Below are positions 1 through 8,636 of a DNA stretch of 64,000 nt, piece by piece. The stretch is from assembly GCA_934654835.1 (NCBI GenBank), contig CAKUGY010000001.1:124001-188000 (forward strand). The letters are read 5' to 3'. This stretch comes from an uncultured Collinsella sp. GTDB taxonomy: Bacteria; Actinomycetota; Coriobacteriia; Coriobacteriales; Coriobacteriaceae. The position numbers and the translations under genes are program-made. The notes beneath the pieces were generated by a model, which did not search any database, was not told the DNA's origin, and worked only from the letters and a program-made list of their open reading frames with translations. Each line of letters starts with the position of its first letter. The first letter of the stretch is position 1.

Positions 1-103
1 GGGGTAACTTCCCAGCGCATTCCGCAGGACGAAAGAACCCCCGCCGCACAAAGTGCGCAGCGGGGGTTCTTTCATGTCCGAGGACGCGCTGGGAAGTTAC
101 CCC
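1..103. repeat. Nested hairpin element, conserved-loop family, copy 1
   Basis: Outer arms 1-18 and 86-103 are perfectly complementary. Inside them the unpaired strands ATTCCGCA (19-26) and GAGGAC (80-85) face each other. A short GGAC/GTCC pairing (27-30 with 76-79) and a perfect 14-bp stem (31-44 with 60-73) follow, with a small CGCAC/GTGCG hairpin at the tip. The same loop strands recur at 2422-2548 and 57052-57142 with different arms. It lies just downstream of the larD-like gene and has no T-run, so it is not an ordinary terminator. Confidence 0.85.
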
Positions 104-135
104 ATGCGGGAAGCGGACAACTATGTAGCCTCGGA

Positions 136-867
136 CTAGAACATGCCCAAGAAGCCATGCACAAACAGTGCAGCCACAATAGCACCGACAAACGGAGCGA
201 TGCCGGGAGCAAGCAGGCCGTACTTCCAGTTGTTATCGGCCTTGTTCTTAATCGGCAGCACCTGATAGGCAAGGCGAGGACCAAGGTCACGAGCCTGGTT
301 CATGGCGAAGCCGGTAATGCCGCCCATGCCCATGCCAACGGCCCAAACGATCAGGCCGACGCAGATCGCGAGCATCAGGACGTCCTCGCCAGCGCGGCTA
401 GCGGCAGCAAGGATGGCACTGATGAACACGAAGGTGCAGATAGCCTCGCAGAAGAAGTTGCGGGCATAGTTCGTGCCCTCGGTGGTGGGGTTGGTCGAGA
501 AGATGTTGCGCTGGGCAATGGGGTCGACAACGCCCTCGGAGGCCTTGAACTCATCGGCATACATAAACCAGGCGATCACGGCACCCACAAAGCCGCCAAG
601 CATATCGGCGAGCATGAAGGGAATGCAGTTGCCCCACGGCACCAGGCCGACGATGCACTGGGCAAGCACCATGGCCGGGTTCATGCACACGGCGCCGCCA
701 AAGACAAACAGGCAGACCGAGATGCCGAAAGACCAAGTGGTGATGGCAAACATATGGCCGGAGCCCTGATACTTGGTGCCCTTGAGCACGGTATCGCAGT
801 GTACGCCCACGCCAAAGACGATCATGAGAGCCGTCGCGCCGAATTCGCACAGAAGTTTGGTAAGCAT
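136..867 (-). CDS. larD: MIP-family channel, probable lactate channel (LarD-like)
   Basis: A 243-residue polytopic membrane protein of the aquaporin/aquaglyceroporin family. The first signature motif is intact as NPA at residues 63-65. The second, normally NPARD, reads NQARD at residues 190-194, and the selectivity-filter Arg and Asp are kept. The gene lies directly downstream of lactate racemase (48-nt gap, same strand). That is the arrangement known in lactobacilli, where LarD moves lactic acid across the membrane, so lactate is the most likely cargo. Family membership is seen in the sequence; the substrate is inferred from the neighbour. A glycerol facilitator is the alternative. An AAGG-type ribosome site precedes the ATG. 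Confidence 0.75.
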   Translation of the reverse strand: MLTKLLCEFGATALMIVFGVGVHCDTVLKGTKYQGSGHMFAITTWSFGISVCLFVFGGAVCMNPAMVLAQCIVGLVPWGNCIPFMLADMLGGFVGAVIAWFMYADEFKASEGVVDPIAQRNIFSTNPTTEGTNYARNFFCEAICTFVFISAILAAASRAGEDVLMLAICVGLIVWAVGMGMGGITGFAMNQARDLGPRLAYQVLPIKNKADNNWKYGLLAPGIAPFVGAIVAALFVHGFLGMF

Positions 868-915
868 AAAACCTTATCTTTCTTGTCGGTTATAAACGAT
901 TCTTTGAGTCGCGCG

Positions 916-2193
916 CTAGTGCTGCGCGACGACAACACCCAGACCATCGGGGATGACGGCGACCTTGGCGTCGGCACCCTTCATCTCAAAGGCGAGCTTG
1001 AGCGCCTCCTCGAGGGTGTTGACCGGGGTCATGTGCATATCCTTGATCATCTGGTGATCGCACAGGTCGGTGACCATGATCACGGGGTGATGTGCCAGGA
1101 TGCGGGCGAAAATCTGGCTCGTCCACTGATCGGGCAGAGTCTCGTCCTTGGGGCGATCGATGCAGGCGCGCTCGAACTCAGCCGGATCGTTATCGGCGAT
1201 GTTGTGGTAGAAGCCCTCGCCGCCGTGACCATCAGCGCAACCGGCGACGTCGATAATCACGCCGCCCTCGGGAAGTGTGGCCTCGGCAGCACACATACCC
1301 TTCACGGCCTGGTAGATGTTCTGGTCGAGCGGGTAGCCGCCATTGGTGGTGATGGCAATCTCGCACTCGACAGGCTCGACGCCGGCAAGGCTCTTCACGA
1401 ACTCGCAGCCAGCCTCATGGGCCTTATGGATGTCACCGGCAAAAGAACCGATGACCTCGTGTTTGCCGTTGAGCACCACGTTGAGCACAAAGGCAAGGTG
1501 AGCCATCTCGGCGGCAGCAAACATATCCTCGCTCACGTGGTTGTGGCACAGGTTGCCGGCACGCGAATGAGAGTCGTTCACAAACTGACCGTTGTGGTTG
1601 TACATGATGGTCTTATAGCTGGCGATACCGGGCAGCACGGACTTACGACTGCCAGAGAAGCCGGCAAAGAAGTGCGGCTCGATAAAGCCCTCGGCAAGCA
1701 GCAGATCGCAATCGGCGGCGATCTTGTTGATGATGCACTCGCCACCAGAAGGCAGAGTACCGATCTTCTTCATCATACTGTCGTCGGTCGCGACATGCAT
1801 GACGATCTCCTCGTTGGCAACGATCTCCTCGCCATACTTGTCGACGAGTTCCTCATGCGTCGAAGGACGGTGCATGCCAGTCGCAACCAGAATACGAACG
1901 CGAGCCTCGGGCGCAGCAGCATGAATGTGATGCAGCAGAATAGGCATCGTCACACGCGAAGGAACCGGACGCGTATGGTCGGAGCTAATGATAACGATAT
2001 CCTTCTTGCCAGCACAAAGCTCCTCGAGCGAAGGCGAGCCATAAGGATTAGCCAGCGACTCTTCTACCAGCTCTTGCTGCGTTTTCGTAGTCTCAAACTC
2101 GTTTTGATGACCCTCCATCACACCTGCGAAGTTCTTGTCCTCAAGCTCCAGATGCAGCTTCTTGTGGTCAAACGGCAATTCACATTCAAACAA
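916..2193 (-). CDS. larA: Nickel-dependent lactate racemase
   Basis: Interconverts D- and L-lactate using a nickel-pincer nucleotide. Hallmarks are SSDHTRPVP (residues 70-78), GMHRPS, IEPHFFAGFSGSRKSVLPG and GGYPLDQN. With translation starting at the TTG at 2193, the residues corresponding to Lactobacillus plantarum His108, His174, Lys184 (cofactor tether) and His200 (nickel ligand) fall on exactly those numbers. The run AAAGGAAGAGGG at 2203-2214 is then a well-placed Shine-Dalgarno. An ATG eight codons upstream (2217) lacks any ribosome site. The cofactor makers LarB, LarC and LarE are not in this window. Followed by the larD-like channel. Confidence 0.93.
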   Translation of the reverse strand: MFECELPFDHKKLHLELEDKNFAGVMEGHQNEFETTKTQQELVEESLANPYGSPSLEELCAGKKDIVIISSDHTRPVPSRVTMPILLHHIHAAAPEARVRILVATGMHRPSTHEELVDKYGEEIVANEEIVMHVATDDSMMKKIGTLPSGGECIINKIAADCDLLLAEGFIEPHFFAGFSGSRKSVLPGIASYKTIMYNHNGQFVNDSHSRAGNLCHNHVSEDMFAAAEMAHLAFVLNVVLNGKHEVIGSFAGDIHKAHEAGCEFVKSLAGVEPVECEIAITTNGGYPLDQNIYQAVKGMCAAEATLPEGGVIIDVAGCADGHGGEGFYHNIADNDPAEFERACIDRPKDETLPDQWTSQIFARILAHHPVIMVTDLCDHQMIKDMHMTPVNTLEEALKLAFEMKGADAKVAVIPDGLGVVVAQH

Positions 2194-2421
2194 CGACGAG
2201 CGCCCTCTTCCTTTCATCTAACACACTAGATAAACCGTAGGAAGGATACGCCGCTCACCGATAACAACCAACCACCCACCAACCCGTTAACAAAACGTTC
2301 ACAATTGACGAGTACAAAAAGGCGGCCGCAGCCCCAAAAAGGAACCACGACCGCCGTCCAAAACGCGCGAAGCGCGCCATTCTTCCTTCAGCCCGTAATC
2401 CGCAGAAGACCGGACATCGCA
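2194..2421. other. Intergenic region between larA and ppc, no gene
   Basis: No convincing coding frame or RNA gene is seen. It must hold the larA promoter on the minus strand, but no clear -35/-10 pair stands out. A small palindrome GCGC-GAA-GCGC lies near 2370-2380. The rest of the gap is the long hairpin at 2422-2548. Confidence 0.5.
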
Positions 2422-2548
2422 GGGCCCGCCATAGGTTTACTTTTAGGCACACTCCGCAGGACGCAAGAAGCCCTCGCCGCACGAAGTGCGCAGCGAGGGC
2501 TTCTTGCATGTCCGAGGACGTGCCTAAAAGTAAACCTATGGCGGGCCC
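2422..2548. repeat. Nested hairpin element, conserved-loop family, copy 2
   Basis: Outer arms 2422-2450 and 2520-2548 form a perfect 29-bp inverted repeat unrelated in sequence to the arms of the copy at 1-103. Inside, ACTCCGCA (2451-2458) faces GAGGAC (2514-2519). GGAC/GTCC and a perfect 15-bp stem (2463-2477 with 2493-2507) close on a CGCAC-GAA-GTGCG tip. It lies 21 bp downstream of the ppc stop codon. Confidence 0.9.
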
Positions 2549-2569
2549 GGACGACTCCAGGGCTATCGA

Positions 2570-5395
2570 TTACCCCGTGTTTTGCAGACCTGCCGAAACG
2601 CCAGTCACAGTCGAAAGAATCAGGCTCATGTACTCGGCCTTCTTCTCCTCGGCCATCTCGTCCTGGTTCATACGCACCTCGCGAAGGGCGCGGACCTGGG
2701 CGATGGACAGAGCGTCGACGTAGGGGTTACGGACGCGGACGGCGCAGCCGAGCACGCGGCGGCGCTGCAGCGGCCACTCGTCACCGACGATGGCGAGAAC
2801 CCACTTACGGGTGAGCTGCATCTCGGTAAAGACTTTCTCGGACAGATCCTCGCGGTCGCCCAGATGCAGGTACATCTTGGCGATGCGCTGATCGGTCTTG
2901 GCAATCGACATCTCGATGTTATCGATGAACGTACGGAAGAACGGCCACTCCTGGTAGGCGGCCTTGAGCTGCTCCAGATCGCCAAACTGCTCGCAAGCGG
3001 TGCCCAGGCCGTACCACGCGGCGAGGTTGATGCGAGCCTGGCTCCAGCTGAAGATCCACGGAATGGTACGCAGGTCGTCGAGCGACTTGGCGCCCAAGCC
3101 GCGCTTGGCGGGACGCGAACCGATCGGCAGCAGGCCGACCTCGGTCAGCGGCGTCACGGTCGAGAACCACGGCGTAAAGTCGTCGGTGTGCAGCAGGTCC
3201 AGATAGCGCTCGTGGCTCACGGCGTTGAGCTTCTCGGCCATATCCCAGAACTTCTGCGTGGTCTCGGTGTTGGTCTTCTCGACACTCGGGGCAGACTGCA
3301 AAAGCGTTGCGGCGGCAACGGACTCAACATGGCGCTGAGCCAGCGTGCGGTTGCCGTAACGGGCAAAGATGACCTCGCCCTGCTCGGTGAGCTTAAAGAA
3401 GCAGTTGACCGAACCCTTGGGCTGCGCCAGAACGGCCTTGTTGGCCGGACCGCCGCCACGGCCCACTGCACCGCCGCGGCCGTGCATGAGCACTAGGTCG
3501 ATATCGTTCTTCTCGGCCCACTTGGCAATGCGCTCCTGCGCGGAGTGCAGGGCGAGCATGGCCGTGGTAGGACCGGCATCCTTGGAGGAGTCGGAGTAGC
3601 CCAGCATGACCTCCATGCGGCGGTTGGTCTGGGCAAGGCGCTTTTGCACCACGGGCAGCGTGAGCATCTGGTCGAGCACGTCAACACAGCCCTCGAGGTC
3701 CTCGAGCTGCTCGAACAGCGGAATCACGTCGAGCTCGGGGACATCCTCCTCGTGTGCAAAGGACAGGTGGGCGAGCTCAAAGACGTCGGCCACATGCTGG
3801 GCGCTCTTGGTGAACGAGATGATGTAGCGGTGCGCCATCTTCTTGCCGTAGCGCTTTTGGATAGAGCCGATGGCACGGAAGGTGTCGATGACCTCGCGCG
3901 TCATGGGCTGCAGGTCGCCGTGGATACCGTTCTCGTGGATATCCTTGAGGGCGCGGGCGTGCACCACGGAGTGCTGACGGAACTCCATCTCGACCATATG
4001 GAAGCCGAAGGACTCGACCTGCCAGATGATGGTCTGGACCGGGCCGTAGGCAGCACGGACGGCACCGCAGGCGGCCAGCGAGCGCTGGACGACACGCAGG
4101 TCCTCCAGGAACTCATCGGCACTGTGGTACATGGTGTCGGTGATGCGGCGCACGGTGGCGTTCAGACGGTCGGCCATGACGAGCATGACGGCGCGATGCG
4201 GCTCGTGCTCGGAGATGAGCTCGGCGCGGGCCGTGTACTGGGCGCTCATCTCGACCTGATGGTTCCACAGGTTCATGAGCTCGGCAGACGGCTTGCTGTA
4301 GGCGGCCTCGAGCGTCAGGTTACGGCCGATGCGGCGGCACTTGTCCTCGAGCTTGAGCACCATATGGGTGAAGTACTTTGCGGCGACCTCGCGACTCACC
4401 TTGGCGGTGACGTTGGGGTTGCCGTCGCGGTCGGAACCGATCCAGCTGCCGGGATGGAAGAACGCCGGGCACAGCGGCGGCACGGTGCCGGCCTTGTCGC
4501 CCAGCACCCAGTCGTCAAAGCGACGATAGATGACGGGAATGATGTCAAACAGCGTGTTATCGAAGATGTCGATGATGGTATCGGCTTCCTCGACGGGCGT
4601 GGGCTTCTTGAGCGCGATGGGGCTCGTGCGCACCAGGGCGTCGATCTCCTGCAGCATATGGCGCTCGTTCTCGACCAGGTCGGAGCCGCCCAGGCGTGGA
4701 CGCTCCTCCAGCAGGTTGGAGATACGGCGGATCTTGCCCTCGACGGCCTTACGACGGGCCTCGGTGGGATGTGCGGTAAAGACGGGGTGGAACTCCAGCT
4801 TGCCGAGCAGCTCGTTGGCGCCGTCGGCACCCATCTCCTCCACCAGCTGGTGGTAGGCAACGGTGAGCTCGTTGGCGGGGTCGACCTCGGTATCGGTCGA
4901 TGCGCCGGCCTCACGCTCGCGCAGCTGCGCCACGCGGTAGTTCTCCTCCGACAGGTTTGCCAGATGGAAGAAGCTCGTAAAGGCGCGGACGATAACCTGC
5001 TGTTTGTCGAGCGGCAGGCTGTCGATCAGATCGACGACCTCGCGGAATGCCACAGCGGTGGACTCGTCGGCGGTAGGCACGCCCTGCTCGTCAACGGCCT
5101 CATCGGCAGCACGCGTACCGGGGTTGCCGGCATTGGCCACAATCTCGGCCGATAGGATCTTGTCGAACAGGTCCGCGATCTCGGGATCATACTCGCTAAG
5201 CACACGACGCTCCAGGCGCAGGAACAGCGCCAGATTGTCGCGCAGCTCCTCGGGGATCTCGATCTCGGCGAGACGCTCCCTGGACTCGGCATTCGAGCCG
5301 ATTCGGTTAACGAGGCGGTTGACCACGGCAGCGACGCGCGCCGCGGCTTCGGGTACAGACTGGTTGCTTAGGTTCTCAGCCACGTTTCCTCCCAT
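2570..5395 (-). CDS. ppc: Phosphoenolpyruvate carboxylase
   Basis: Cytoplasmic anaplerotic enzyme that carboxylates PEP to oxaloacetate. The 941 residues match the family's full length. Diagnostic motifs are FTAHPTEARRK (catalytic His near residue 209), SWIGSDRDGNPNVT, GYSDSSKDAG, the glycine/arginine-rich HGRGGAVGRGGGP loop, and the C-terminal QNTG typical of the bacterial enzyme. The ATG at 5395 has AAGGAGGA almost touching it. A GTG four codons downstream (5383) has better spacing and could be the true start. It is probably a single-gene unit, ending at the long hairpin at 2422-2548. Confidence 0.97.
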   Translation of the reverse strand: MGGNVAENLSNQSVPEAAARVAAVVNRLVNRIGSNAESRERLAEIEIPEELRDNLALFLRLERRVLSEYDPEIADLFDKILSAEIVANAGNPGTRAADEAVDEQGVPTADESTAVAFREVVDLIDSLPLDKQQVIVRAFTSFFHLANLSEENYRVAQLREREAGASTDTEVDPANELTVAYHQLVEEMGADGANELLGKLEFHPVFTAHPTEARRKAVEGKIRRISNLLEERPRLGGSDLVENERHMLQEIDALVRTSPIALKKPTPVEEADTIIDIFDNTLFDIIPVIYRRFDDWVLGDKAGTVPPLCPAFFHPGSWIGSDRDGNPNVTAKVSREVAAKYFTHMVLKLEDKCRRIGRNLTLEAAYSKPSAELMNLWNHQVEMSAQYTARAELISEHEPHRAVMLVMADRLNATVRRITDTMYHSADEFLEDLRVVQRSLAACGAVRAAYGPVQTIIWQVESFGFHMVEMEFRQHSVVHARALKDIHENGIHGDLQPMTREVIDTFRAIGSIQKRYGKKMAHRYIISFTKSAQHVADVFELAHLSFAHEEDVPELDVIPLFEQLEDLEGCVDVLDQMLTLPVVQKRLAQTNRRMEVMLGYSDSSKDAGPTTAMLALHSAQERIAKWAEKNDIDLVLMHGRGGAVGRGGGPANKAVLAQPKGSVNCFFKLTEQGEVIFARYGNRTLAQRHVESVAAATLLQSAPSVEKTNTETTQKFWDMAEKLNAVSHERYLDLLHTDDFTPWFSTVTPLTEVGLLPIGSRPAKRGLGAKSLDDLRTIPWIFSWSQARINLAAWYGLGTACEQFGDLEQLKAAYQEWPFFRTFIDNIEMSIAKTDQRIAKMYLHLGDREDLSEKVFTEMQLTRKWVLAIVGDEWPLQRRRVLGCAVRVRNPYVDALSIAQVRALREVRMNQDEMAEEKKAEYMSLILSTVTGVSAGLQNTG

Positions 5396-5549
5396 TCCTC
5401 CTTCTATGCACGTAACATGCGGTATTCATTATAGGCACTCGGCAAAAACTTTCGGCGCTGATTGCGCTTTACCACACAAAAGTATTTTCTGCATTGCAAG
5501 GGTTTTTGCCCCAAATGGTCGTATTTCTCGGTAGGCGGCATACACAAAC

Positions 5550-5587
5550 GGGGGCATTCCGCATAAAAGCGAAACACCCCCGTAACA
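5550..5587 (-). terminator. Probable terminator downstream of hisS
   Basis: On the minus strand a GGGGG...CCCCC hairpin with several G-U pairs spans this stretch and is followed by a moderately T-rich GTTTGTGT run, about 55 nt after the hisS stop. Confidence 0.5.
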
Positions 5588-5640
5588 ATCGCTCACCATG
5601 AGCAGGGCACATTTGCAGGCCCGCAGCTCAAAATGATGCG

Positions 5641-6954
5641 CTACAGGCGCTCGCGAACCGCCTCGACAACGTTGTCCAGATCGGTGAGAACCTCGTCGTG
5701 ACTCTCCATGTCGCGCACCTTGACCTTGCCGGCGGCAAGCTCGTCGCCACCCAAGACCAGGATGAGCTTGGCGCCCACCTTATCGGCCTGCTTAAACTGG
5801 GCCTTGAGCGAGCGGCCCTGGTAGTCGGCCTCGGTCACAATGCCTGCGGCGCGAAGCTCCTGCGTAATGGCAAAGACGTTCTGGCGCAGCTCCTTGCCGG
5901 CATTGGCGACATAGACGCACGGGACCTCCTCGGCACCCAAGTCGCTGCCAAAGGCCTGCAGGGCCAGCAGGGCGCGTTCAAAGCCGACGGCGAAACCGAC
6001 ACCTGCCGTGGGCTTACCGCCCTCGAGCTCGACCAGGCCGTCGTAGCGGCCGCCGCCACCGATGGAGCCGACACCGGCACCGGGAGCCTCGACCTCAAAG
6101 ACGGTGCGGGTGTAGTAGTCTAGGCCGCGCACCAGGGTGGGATCCTCGACATACTCGATACCGGCGGCATCCAGATAGCGCTTGACCTGCTCGTAGTGCT
6201 CGCGGCACTCGTCGCACAGGTTGTCGCCCATCAGCGGAGCGTCGGCCATGATCTCGCGGCAGTGGTCGTTCTTGCAGTCGAAGGCACGCAGCGGGTTGAG
6301 CTCGGCGCGCTCGCGGCACTCATCGCACATCTCGTCGGCGTGGTCGAGGATGAACTGCTTGACCTGCTCGCGATAGGCCGGACGGCACTGGGCGTCGCCC
6401 ATCGAGTTAATGAGCAGACGAAGCTTGGAAAGATCGAAGCCCAGGCGCTTGTAGAACTCCATGAGCATGATGATGCACTCGGCGTCGGCTGCCGGATCGG
6501 GAGCGCCGAGCCACTCGATGCCCACCTGGTGGAACTGGCGCAGACGGCCCTTCTGGGGACGCTCGCCGCGGAACATGGCCTCGGCATAGTATGCCTTAAA
6601 AGGCGTGGAGCCCTGAGGCACCAGGTTGTTCTCCACGACGGCACGCACCACGCCGGCCGTGCCCTCGGGACGAAGGGCCAGGCGCTGCTTGGGCTTGAGC
6701 TTGGTGTCGGTGCCCTCGGTAAAGACGCGCTCCAGGTTGGCGCCGCTGAACACGCGGAACATCTCCTTGCGCACGACGTCGGTCGACTGGCCGATGCCAT
6801 GGACAAACACGTCTACCTGCTCAATCGCGGGCGTCTCGATGGGCTTAAAACCAAACGGCTCGAACACGCCGGCGGCAATCTGCTGCATCTTTTGCCAGGC
6901 GCGCATCTCGGCGCCGATAAGGTCGCGGGTTCCCTCCGCCTTCTGTGCCTGCAT
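5641..6954 (-). CDS. hisS: Histidyl-tRNA synthetase
   Basis: Charges tRNA-His; class II synthetase of 437 residues. Motif 2 is visible in FRGERPQKGRLRQFHQ, and the histidine-specific signature in LVRGLDYYTRTVFE. The C-terminal part is a typical anticodon-binding domain. An insertion with four Cys pairs (CDECRE twice, plus neighbouring Cys/His) lies in the middle and may bind zinc. The ATG at 6954 is preferred over the TTG two codons earlier, because AAAGGTG lies seven bases before it. It is monocistronic by its surroundings: hairpins upstream and a terminator downstream. Confidence 0.96.
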   Translation of the reverse strand: MQAQKAEGTRDLIGAEMRAWQKMQQIAAGVFEPFGFKPIETPAIEQVDVFVHGIGQSTDVVRKEMFRVFSGANLERVFTEGTDTKLKPKQRLALRPEGTAGVVRAVVENNLVPQGSTPFKAYYAEAMFRGERPQKGRLRQFHQVGIEWLGAPDPAADAECIIMLMEFYKRLGFDLSKLRLLINSMGDAQCRPAYREQVKQFILDHADEMCDECRERAELNPLRAFDCKNDHCREIMADAPLMGDNLCDECREHYEQVKRYLDAAGIEYVEDPTLVRGLDYYTRTVFEVEAPGAGVGSIGGGGRYDGLVELEGGKPTAGVGFAVGFERALLALQAFGSDLGAEEVPCVYVANAGKELRQNVFAITQELRAAGIVTEADYQGRSLKAQFKQADKVGAKLILVLGGDELAAGKVKVRDMESHDEVLTDLDNVVEAVRERL

Positions 6955-7017
6955 GGGCAAACACCTTTCTTTTGTATCGCGTCATAGGTAACGGTCATTA
7001 TACGGCACAAACACAAA

Positions 7018-7081
7018 CCGCGGCGGCGCGTCTGACCGAACGAGGGTATGGGGACTCGTTCGGCCTGACGCACCGCCGCGG
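7018..7081. repeat. Long hairpin, first of a pair
   Basis: Arms of 27 nt (7018-7044 and 7055-7081) are complementary at about 24 positions around a 10-nt loop. The hairpin lies between hisS and the MFS gene. Confidence 0.8.
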
Positions 7082-7103
7082 CATGTGATCCGTTTCGTGG
7101 GCT

Positions 7104-7165
7104 CGTGGCCGCCTTGGAAGCCGAATGACGGTACGAGCATCCATTCGGCTTCCAGGGTAGCCACG
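7104..7165. repeat. Long hairpin, second of a pair
   Basis: Arms of 24 nt (7104-7127 and 7142-7165) match at about 21 positions around a 14-nt loop. It lies 22 bp from the hairpin at 7018-7081 but does not share its sequence. It could end transcription from the MFS gene, but has no T-run. Confidence 0.8.
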
Positions 7166-7201
7166 GGCAGAACGGGGCAAACAGAAAAGCGTGGAAGGCG
7201 T

Positions 7202-8506
7202 CTACTCCCCTGCCACGCTCGCGCGCAGCTTGGCGGCGATGGGCTCGGACGCCAGCAGGAATACGAGCATGACCACGGAGCACACCAGGCACACGATCCA
7301 GGTGCTCGCAAAGGAACCCGTGGCATCGAACAGCACGCCCGAGACAATGGCACCCACGGTGCCACCGACCATCTCGAGCGAGGTGATGGTGCCCGTGACC
7401 TTACCCAGGTCGGCCATACCGAACTGCTTGGACGCGGCGATAGTGGGCGTGATGGTACCCATGCACGTTCCGATACCAAAGCTCACGGCGGCGACGATGG
7501 GGCCAAGGTCTGTCGTCGGGAAGCACAGCGCCACGCAGGCGATAATGCACGCAACGGAGCCAAGGATGTTGCCGAAACGCAGGCCAAAGCGGTCATAGAT
7601 CGCACCGAGCGAAATCTTGGCGATAACAACCGTGACCATGTAGGCAGAAAGCACGGTGCCTGCCCACATGGGATCGTGGCCGCCCGTGACGATCTTGGCA
7701 CCGTTGACGGTGACGCTCGTCATGTTGGTGACTTGGTTGGGCAGGATGGCGCCGTTGACCAGGCCCATAAAGAGGAAGGCGACGACGAGCAGCCAAAATG
7801 CCGGACTCTTCTTGATGCGTGACCAGCCAACGCTGACCTCGGGGGCCGCCTTCTCGTTTTTATCGCCCGCGGTGGAAACGGACGGGTCGCCCGGATTCTC
7901 GCCGAGCGGTTTGAGGCCGATCTCGGAAGGCTTGGTGCGGAAGGAATATGCCGTGATGGGCAGCGCCGCCACGATGCAGATGGCAGCGAGCACCAGGAAG
8001 GCGGAACGCCAGCCCACGCTCACGATCAGCGAGCTCACGATCGGCGAGAGGATGGCACCGCCAAAGCCCGAGCCCGAAAGCGCGATGGAAATGGCAAGGC
8101 CGCGCTTGGCGGTAAACCAGTTGGCGGTCACCAGGCTAATGAGCAGACGGGTCGAGGCGACGGCAAAGCAGCCCGAGACGGCAAAGAGCACATAAACCTG
8201 CCAAAGCTCGCCGACAAAGCTCATGCCCACGAGCACCGCCGAGGTGGCGATGACGGTAAGCGAACCCAAGACTCGACCGCTTACCTTGTCGGCGACATGG
8301 CCGATGACAAGCGAGCCCACAACGCTCACCACGGTAGAGATGGCGTTGGAAATGTTGTACTGGGCAAGCGTGATCCCAAGGTCGCTGACGATGAGCGGCT
8401 GGAACAGACTCATGCAGTTGACGAAGATGGTGTAGCACGTGGCCATGATCACAAAACCGGAGGCCACCACAAGCCAGCCGGGGAAGAACTTACGTTGCTG
8501 GGACAT
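7202..8506 (-). CDS. MFS transporter, oxalate/formate-antiporter-like
   Basis: A 434-residue major facilitator with about twelve membrane segments and a soluble charged loop between the two halves (roughly residues 200-225, rich in Asp, Lys and Pro). The start FFPGWLVVASGFV and the spacing of the helices resemble the OFA (oxalate:formate antiporter) branch, whose members carry small carboxylates. The substrate cannot be read from the sequence. AAAGGAG precedes the ATG. It follows an M20 amidohydrolase on the same strand, so it may import or export that enzyme's substrate or product. Confidence 0.85.
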   Translation of the reverse strand: MSQQRKFFPGWLVVASGFVIMATCYTIFVNCMSLFQPLIVSDLGITLAQYNISNAISTVVSVVGSLVIGHVADKVSGRVLGSLTVIATSAVLVGMSFVGELWQVYVLFAVSGCFAVASTRLLISLVTANWFTAKRGLAISIALSGSGFGGAILSPIVSSLIVSVGWRSAFLVLAAICIVAALPITAYSFRTKPSEIGLKPLGENPGDPSVSTAGDKNEKAAPEVSVGWSRIKKSPAFWLLVVAFLFMGLVNGAILPNQVTNMTSVTVNGAKIVTGGHDPMWAGTVLSAYMVTVVIAKISLGAIYDRFGLRFGNILGSVACIIACVALCFPTTDLGPIVAAVSFGIGTCMGTITPTIAASKQFGMADLGKVTGTITSLEMVGGTVGAIVSGVLFDATGSFASTWIVCLVCSVVMLVFLLASEPIAAKLRASVAGE

Positions 8507-8546
8507 ACTGCTCCTTTATAAACAAACGAATAGCCTGCGCCGGGCG

Positions 8547-8636
8547 CCGGTAGTGCCCAAGATTGCCTTGAAAGACAAGGGTATAGGCCTTATGGCCATG
8601 CCCGCAGGCTTGAAAGGCAAGGTTGGGTGCTACCGG
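8547..8636. repeat. Imperfect long inverted repeat overlapping the end of the M20 gene
   Basis: CCGGTAG...GCCTT at the left and AAGGC...CTACCGG at the right form arms of about 23 nt with a few mismatches. The middle holds two related stretches, CCTTGAAAGACAAGG and CTTGAAAGGCAAGG. The right arm runs into the stop codon of the amidohydrolase gene at 8630. Confidence 0.6.

Noticed and set aside
157..2229. A 690-codon plus-strand frame opposite larD and larA
   Set aside because: It is the antisense of two well-supported genes; its His/Asp/Gly/Leu-rich translation is the usual shadow of GC-rich coding DNA.
3545..5155. A 536-codon plus-strand frame opposite ppc
   Set aside because: Antisense to the highly conserved PEP carboxylase core; no independent support.
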